From Tetracentron sinense (taxonomy: Eukaryota > Streptophyta > Magnoliopsida > Trochodendrales > Trochodendraceae), in NCBI GenBank assembly GCA_015143295.1, contig CM026570.1, positions 22,513,250 to 22,577,249 of the forward strand: 64,000 bases of DNA, read 5' to 3'. The notes beneath the pieces are model-generated. The model ran no database searches. It saw only the letters and a list, made by a program, of their open reading frames with translations, and was not told the origin of the DNA. The position numbers and the translations under genes were made by a program. The stretch's first letter is position 1. The number at the start of each line of letters is the position of its first letter. Shown piece by piece: positions 62,501-64,000 of the stretch.

Positions 62501-63026
62501 AAATCTTCCATTTTATCTTCTTTTCATCGCATGAACCTGAAATCAACAAAGACAATCAAGCACCATAAAACAGTCTAAAAGATTACTCTAAGGAGCTAAC
62601 AAGTTTAGTTTGAGGTGCTTACATGTATTACAATTAGCACCGATCAGATTCCTTAGCCGAAGTTGATCTAAATAATGAGTTGCACGGACAAAGCTCTCTT
62701 CTGCAATAAGTGTATTCCTTTCAGCATATATTCCTTTCTTACTTGTTGATCATAGGCGGTTTTCAATTTTTAAGTTATATCGTTTACCTCGTGCACATAT
62801 TCTTTGCATCTACCTTGACCTTTCTTGTTTGATATGATAAATCTCACTTAGATATATTTTCATTGTAGTGGAGCTTCTATTGTATTCGCCAAAACATCCA
62901 GTTGTGGACTTCTCAGAAATTTTCTTGTGGTTGATGGCCGTTGGGACCATTGTCTGTGCTTCTCTTTGGTCGGAGTTTATTGCATGTGAGCAAAATGACG
63001 AGCGCTATGATGAACTGACACCAAAG
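34750..63026 (+). CDS. SPPL3: Signal peptide peptidase-like protein (SPPL3/5 type), 5' part, five exons
   Basis: Joined exons 34750-34887, 52886-53044, 55644-55755, 55889-56008 and 62869-63026 give 229 codons without a stop, with GT/AG borders and matching phases. The protein begins with a signal peptide (hydrophobic core at about residues 8-24). A lumenal PA domain follows (about 45-185) with VKVKNWVDG, two adjacent Cys at [29 protein letters not shown] and VELLLYSP. The first membrane helix of the protease part is [16 protein letters not shown] (about 195-210). SPPLs are GxGD aspartyl proteases that cut membrane proteins within the bilayer, in endosomal or vacuolar membranes for the PA-bearing plant types. 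The catalytic YD and GLGD motifs lie in exons beyond the window. The wording is closest to Arabidopsis SPPL3/SPPL5; SPPL2/4 is the alternative. Introns 1 and 4 are swollen by transposons. Confidence 0.9.
34888..35727. other. Start of SPPL intron 1, no recognisable element
   Basis: Ordinary AT-rich intron DNA. The open frames seen here show no similarity I recognise. Confidence 0.6.
35900..36184. other. Harbinger 3' non-coding DNA
   Basis: AT-rich. Lies between the presumed terminus and the stop of the Myb-like gene; nothing else seen. Confidence 0.4.
36185..40076 (-). pseudogene. Harbinger Myb/SANT-like accessory gene, split by a solo LTR
   Basis: The first exon (40076-39700, from MESSKNQ) has a Myb/SANT-like trihelix region: [15 protein letters not shown], then [19 protein letters not shown] and VYNDYIK. 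An intron follows and the text resumes at about 39610 with [20 protein letters not shown]; a one-base loss in a T run near 39547 shifts the frame into [16 protein letters not shown]. The frame meets the solo LTR at 39235 and continues exactly in frame on its other side (36347 down) through [10 protein letters not shown] to a stop at 36185-36187. In PIF/Harbinger this protein binds the transposon DNA and helps import the transposase. Confidence 0.75.
36348..39230 (+). mobile_element. Solo LTR inserted in the Harbinger gene
   Basis: 2883 bases, starting TGTAACGACCC and ending GGGGCGTCACA, flanked by the exact duplication TTTCT (36343-36347 and 39231-39235). There is no PBS, PPT or coding region, so it is a solo LTR formed by recombination between the two LTRs of a gypsy-like element. 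Imperfect repeats with TTCCTCCGTGAC (37951, 38055) and GGGAGATGTC occur at 37920-38280. Confidence 0.85.
40553..41716 (-). pseudogene. HARBI1-like (PIF/Harbinger) DDE transposase, frameshifted
   Basis: Pieces in order on the minus strand: 41716-41460 (N-terminus, ending [12 protein letters not shown]), 41445-41238 ([31 protein letters not shown]), 41112-40866 (MGAIDGKHV, first catalytic Asp; NSRILDDAL) and 40790-40553 (LLGDAGYG, second Asp; [12 protein letters not shown], catalytic Glu). All three DDE residues remain. A one-base loss in a T run near 41476 breaks the first frame. The gap before MGAIDG looks like an intron ending in AG, and a second short gap lies between 40866 and 40790. This enzyme cuts at TIRs and makes TTA/TAA duplications. 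Probably inactive. Confidence 0.8.
41735..44109 (-). mobile_element. Truncated LTR, inverted relative to the one at 36348
   Basis: The plus strand starts TGTGACGCCCCGAACC and is the reverse complement of 36806-39230, base for base over long stretches with scattered changes. It stops abruptly at 44109 (GAAAATTGC), about 458 bases short of a complete LTR. With the other copy it forms an inverted repeat with arms of about 2.4 kb around the Harbinger genes. A perfect GCGATCGATCGC palindrome lies at 43392-43405. Confidence 0.8.
44115..44836 (+). pseudogene. L1-type LINE ORF2 C-terminal remnant
   Basis: [28 protein letters not shown] (about 44200-44325) and, after several stops, [20 protein letters not shown] near 44694-44756 follow the order of the region downstream of RT in plant L1 LINEs, the last being the zinc-binding RVT end. 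RT itself is missing. It directly abuts the truncated LTR. Confidence 0.6.
44838..46616. repeat. Tandem duplication, unit about 610 bases
   Basis: Unit A (44838-46009, enlarged by a MITE) and unit B (46010-46616) both run from TTTTATCATRTTGGCCCTCA to CTGTTTTTAATTTGTAAG-like text and share GTGCCATAGCAT-like and ACTCAGCGAGT text in between. Each contains a dense set of GAGTCGACTTGACTCG- and CTCGGCCGAGT-like words. The open minus-strand frames encode no known domain. Confidence 0.75.
44871..45420. mobile_element. MITE with 9-bp target duplication (MULE-like)
   Basis: 550 bases with inverted ends AGTGTTTTAAAA and TTTTAAAACATTG, rich in GAGGCTCGCCTCGGGGCGAG-like text just inside. Flanked by the exact 9-bp duplication GTTTGGACA (44862-44870 and 45421-45429), typical of Mutator-like elements. 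Unit B of the tandem duplication has the empty site near 46033. Contains a (TA)n run at 45209-45235. Confidence 0.75.
46617..47242. other. Intron 1 DNA, possible LINE tail
   Basis: Some text near 46740-47000 could be the last part of the L1 remnant (a hydrophobic frame ending in [16 protein letters not shown] text), but the match is weak. Nothing else recognised. Confidence 0.3.
48247..48415. promoter_or_regulatory. GATCGTTCGAACG palindrome cluster in the solo LTR
   Basis: Copies or near copies of the palindrome at about 48249, 48268, 48289, 48307, 48370 and 48402. The core TTCGAA is shared with the copia LTR at the left of the window although the LTRs are otherwise unrelated. Confidence 0.45.
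48968..49970. mobile_element. MULE-like non-autonomous element with CATAGTTG termini
   Basis: Starts CATAGTTGTCAAGGCG and ends with the near complement, AACAACTATG. Flanks ACCCCTAG and ATCCCTAG agree in seven of eight bases. The inner ends are rich in GCCTCAGGCGAT-like text. About 1 kb, no coding region seen. The termini match those of 57280-57672. Confidence 0.65.
50041..50846. other. Intron 1 DNA without recognisable element
   Basis: Ordinary AT-rich sequence. No frame or repeat I recognise. Confidence 0.5.
51181..51339 (-). pseudogene. HARBI1-like transposase fragment
   Basis: The minus strand reads [11 protein letters not shown], a stop, then [20 protein letters not shown], matching the region from the second Asp to the catalytic Glu of plant Harbinger transposases. 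The Asp of the GDAGY-like motif is not preserved. It is of a different subtype from the copy at 40553-41716. Confidence 0.65.
51599..52095 (+). pseudogene. Serine carboxypeptidase-like gene fragments (captured)
   Basis: Exon-like piece 1 (51599-51682) reads [18 protein letters not shown] and ends KLKVVA before GTAATC; plant serine carboxypeptidases (family S10) have HYVPQLA and KLKxIALGNP here. Piece 2 (about 51950-52080) reads [20 protein letters not shown], then [15 protein letters not shown], the [11 protein letters not shown] block upstream of the catalytic Asp. The two belong to distant parts of the protein, with catalytic Ser, Asp and His regions missing. Intron-like DNA is retained, so capture was at the DNA level. 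Not functional. Confidence 0.65.
52738..52820. repeat. Two 40-bp direct repeats near the intron 1 acceptor
   Basis: TTTTCTTTACATGTTACTTG at 52741 recurs at 52781 with one change, followed both times by CAGGACAAAGAAATAAAGA. It lies about 65 bases before exon 2 and each copy offers a decoy CAG. Confidence 0.8.
52886..53044 (+). CDS. SPPL3: SPPL exon 2: start of PA domain
   Basis: 159 bases, phase 0 at both ends. Begins [20 protein letters not shown] after TTTTTCAG and ends [12 protein letters not shown] before GTCCTT. The two Cys are conserved lumenal residues of the family. Confidence 0.9.
53045..53640. other. SPPL intron 2, first part, with CT/TA microsatellite
   Basis: A (CT)n run followed directly by (TA)n at about 53528-53579. 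The rest is ordinary intron DNA. Confidence 0.7.
53660..53960. repeat. Two diverged copies of a 110-bp sequence
   Basis: Blocks at about 53666-53780 and 53850-53957 share GACAACCTAG, a TTTTAGCTTTT-like stretch and GATGTGTCAAATAATAT. Probably an old local duplication of unknown origin. Confidence 0.55.
54000..54390 (-). mobile_element. SINE remnant with two tRNA-like heads
   Basis: On the minus strand the first head has an A-box-like CAAGTGGTAAAGCCGAG (about 54367-54384) and a B box TGGGTTCAAGTCCC (54333-54346). A second head has GTGCAATTGGCTAGC (54166-54180) and TGTGTTCAACTCCC (54127-54140). Spacing of about 35-40 bases fits an RNA polymerase III type 2 promoter. Open frames here are accidental. 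A dimeric SINE or two insertions are both possible. Confidence 0.5.
54391..54965. other. SPPL intron 2 DNA without recognisable element
   Basis: AT-rich, no frames or repeats of note. Confidence 0.5.
54970..55440 (-). pseudogene. RTE-type LINE ORF C-terminal remnant
   Basis: The minus strand, in several frames, reads [38 protein letters not shown] and [10 protein letters not shown], which follow in order the C-terminal part of plant RTE-clade LINE proteins (CDKR.. KGKFY.T, EMRMLRW, RLRWFGHVQRR, RP..TWMEVVRKDL). It has many frameshifts and stops. RT proper is absent, as usual for 5'-truncated LINEs. Confidence 0.65.
55644..55755 (+). CDS. SPPL3: SPPL exon 3: PA domain core
   Basis: 112 bases after TTTTTGCAG, phase 0 in, phase 1 out; ends AAAGAAG before GTTGTA. 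Reads [20 protein letters not shown] and [13 protein letters not shown]. Confidence 0.92.
55889..56008 (+). CDS. SPPL3: SPPL exon 4: PA domain, distal part
   Basis: 120 bases, phase 1 in and out, between TCTTGCAG and GTGAGC. Reads [20 protein letters not shown] then [10 protein letters not shown]. Separated from exon 3 by a normal 133-base intron. Confidence 0.92.
56009..57271. other. SPPL intron 4, first part, with GGCACT hexamer run
   Basis: A (GGCACT)n run of four to five units lies at 56687-56717. No gene or element recognised in the rest. Confidence 0.55.
57280..57672. mobile_element. MITE with CATAGTTG termini
   Basis: 393 bases beginning CATAGTTGCCGGGAAGC and ending in the near complement, TTGGTAACTATG, flanked by the exact 8-bp duplication GTTTATAT (57272-57279 and 57673-57680). 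The inner ends repeat GAAGCTCGCTTC-like text. Its termini match those of the larger element at 48968-49970. Confidence 0.75.
57702..57917 (+). pseudogene. Unrecognised short frame, possibly a transposon remnant
   Basis: A 71-codon frame with [20 protein letters not shown]. The wording faintly recalls ORF1-type proteins of plant LINEs, but I do not recognise it with confidence, and stops follow at once. It is not conserved SPPL sequence. Confidence 0.2.
58110..58400. mobile_element. Relative of the GAGGCTCGCCTCGGGGCGAG MITE, partial
   Basis: Starts CAGTGTTTTAAAAGGCGTGT and continues with text matching 44871-45060 (GAGGCTCGCCTCGGGGCGAG, AAGGAAAACGCCTTGAGGCT, GCCACAACTGAGACTT). The right terminus was not found. 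Confidence 0.5.
58401..58984. other. SPPL intron 4 DNA without recognisable element
   Basis: AT-rich. May include the 3' untranslated part of the minus-strand gypsy fragment to its right, but no LTR is seen. Confidence 0.4.
59137..59760 (-). pseudogene. Accessory ORF of the gypsy fragment, unrecognised
   Basis: An open stretch with [20 protein letters not shown], then [15 protein letters not shown], an acidic Asp/Glu segment and Pro/Ser/His-rich repeats ([13 protein letters not shown]). Proteins of this type occur in plant retroelements near the putative plant transposon protein domain; the function is unknown. No membrane segment is visible. Confidence 0.4.
60090..61033 (-). pseudogene. Gypsy gag remnant
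   Basis: Starts ATG at 61031-61033. The capsid part reads [20 protein letters not shown], then [35 protein letters not shown]. Across stops it continues [30 protein letters not shown] and LVQSFYDGL, then a C-terminal LFENLSE. This order is that of the retrotransposon Gag domain in Athila-like and related Ty3/gypsy elements. Stops near 60585 and 60375 break it. The zinc knuckle is not seen. Confidence 0.75.
61293..61315 (-). other. Primer binding site of the gypsy fragment
   Basis: The minus strand reads TTTTAGCACCGTTGCCAGGG, a slightly mutated form of TGGCGCCGTTGCCGGGGA, the PBS complementary to the tRNA-Asp 3' end used by many plant gypsy elements. Confidence 0.65.
61318..62639 (-). repeat. 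5' LTR of the gypsy fragment
   Basis: On the plus strand it begins TGGTCATTACGC beside the PBS and ends ATTAGCA. 1322 bases. A minus-strand TATA-like CTATAAATAGG lies at 62172-62183. Palindromes TGCGATCGATCGCA (62296-62309) and TGCGACCGATCGCA-like copies up to 62424 lie 90-260 bases upstream of it. Confidence 0.65.
62645..62868. other. End of SPPL intron 4
   Basis: Ordinary intron sequence, ending TTTTCATTGTAG. Confidence 0.6.
62869..63026 (+). CDS. SPPL3: SPPL exon 5: end of PA domain and first membrane helix
   Basis: 158 bases, phase 1 in, phase 0 out, between CATTGTAG and GTTCAG. Reads [34 protein letters not shown], and ends [11 protein letters not shown]. The following exons, with the catalytic Asp residues, are outside the window. 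Confidence 0.92.
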
Positions 63027-64000
63027 GTTCAGTCTATACATAACCATCCATCCATCCTTTAACTTGAAGTCAACATATAGATTTTGTTGAACCTTTATTT
63101 TACCGATATGCCTTCATATGTCATGATCATCATCACATAGATGTTTTATTATGCAGATATATCTTGTTCAATGCAATATCACTTGTTTAATGTAACTGTA
63201 TCCTTGAAAACAGAGCATTAAATTCTTGTGCCCTTGTCTCTGAATCCGAGTTGTTTTTCGTTTAATTTTCCAGCCGCTGTTAATGAGTAATTTCTAACAA
63301 ATAGGCCTGATAGACATTATATTATTTCGGAACATTTTTTTTGTTGCCTTTCTTAGAGAACTTGCTCATGGACAGTAATAATCAATTTAAGTGGTGGATA
63401 ACTCACAATTTTCAGGGTCACCAAATTGATGACAAACACCCCTATGGTGTTTTTTTGTTGATTATATGCTGGCACATGCTACTTTTGAAATGAGATGTGA
63501 ATGTTTCCGTATCTTTTGTTTGGAGGTTTTCGTCTACAATTATTTTGATCCATGGATTAAAATAACACATGTTTCTTTCTTTCAGGACCCATGTATTATA
63601 TTAGTAGAACGTGTAACTAAGAAGATGCGTTCTTCTGTAATCCTGGCTTGGGATTTTCAAATCATAGTAGCTTTATTACGTATTGTGATCTGTAAATTGC
63701 TGTGAATTTGAATGTCCAGCGAATAGGACAAGGCTAAAACCAATATTCGTATCGAGACAGTCCATGAACTATAAAAGAAACTGGTCACCCCCATACCGGG
63801 ATAATTAAAGTCCCAAAATAATTACCATTCACCTTGTAGATTCATGCACCGGTTGATAATAATAGTCCCGCCAAGAATATTTTTTACAATCCTTATTTCT
63901 AATTGCTATTTTTATCATTCTGAATCAGCTTCTTATGGAACCTATAAAAAGCTCTAGCCATCTGGGTTTAAAATCTTTCAGAATTACATAAACCACAATT
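63027..64000. other. SPPL intron 5, no exon recognised
   Basis: AT-rich, no family-like frame. An open stretch at 63466-63705 does not match any SPPL region. The next exon must lie to the right of the window. Confidence 0.6.

Larger units (their letters stand above)
58985..62639 (-). mobile_element. Gypsy retrotransposon fragment: 5' LTR, PBS, gag, accessory ORF
   Basis: On the minus strand: LTR (62639-61318), PBS, leader, gag (61033 to about 60090), then another ORF (about 59760-59137). Pol is missing and no second LTR is found, so the copy is truncated and internally deleted. After the LTR end the first bases are CCGAT (62640-62644), which could be its target site. It sits antisense in SPPL intron 4. 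Confidence 0.65.

Noticed and set aside
63466..63705. Possible SPPL exon preceded by TTTCTTTCAG near 63585
   Set aside because: The frame after the AG does not resemble any part of the SPPL family.

Overview
This is nuclear DNA of a flowering plant, probably a eudicot with a large, repeat-rich genome; the sequence alone does not give the species. The only host gene I can support is a signal peptide peptidase-like (SPPL) intramembrane protease with a PA domain. It starts at 34750 and runs off the right edge. Five exons (34750-34887, 52886-53044, 55644-55755, 55889-56008, 62869-63026) join without a stop into 229 codons. Intron 1 is about 18 kb and intron 4 about 6.9 kb. Nearly everything else is transposable elements, many of them datable by their nesting.

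Left part. 1-6420 is the 3' portion of a Sirevirus-type Ty1/copia element: broken gag with a CCHC knuckle, no pol, a broken third (env-like) ORF, a polypurine tract and the 3' LTR. 7004-31944 is a complete Ty3/gypsy element of the Tat/Ogre kind, bounded by the 5-bp duplication AGTAT. It carries a degenerate ORF1, gag, protease, RT and integrase tail, plus a long 3' UTR with an 83-bp tandem array. Its 5' LTR was hit by a 9-kb non-coding LTR element (8864-17851, minus strand, LARD-like). That element's left LTR was in turn hit by a Tourist-like MITE (10442-10811). The Ogre 3' LTR was hit separately by a hAT-type MITE (31082-31494).

Middle part. 31950-34378 holds AT-rich DNA, a GA-rich array, one end of a CACTA transposon and a possible LTR stump; the SPPL promoter lies directly beside them. 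Intron 1 of SPPL holds a PIF/Harbinger element (HARBI1-like transposase plus Myb/SANT-like protein, minus strand). The Myb-like ORF is split by a solo LTR (36348-39230, duplication TTTCT). A truncated copy of the same LTR lies in opposite orientation on the other side (41735-44109). Further right are an L1-type LINE remnant, a tandem duplication with a MITE in one copy, a second solo LTR (47248-50035, duplication TAATG) with a MULE-like element inside, and a TTA-flanked Harbinger-type element (50850-52636) that contains serine carboxypeptidase-like exon pieces.

Right part. Intron 2 contains two tRNA-like SINE heads and an RTE-type LINE remnant. Intron 4 contains a small MITE and the 5' half of a gypsy element on the minus strand (LTR, PBS, gag). 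None of the element genes is intact. The most unusual recurring signal is that each LTR family carries its own short palindromic word, repeated several times.
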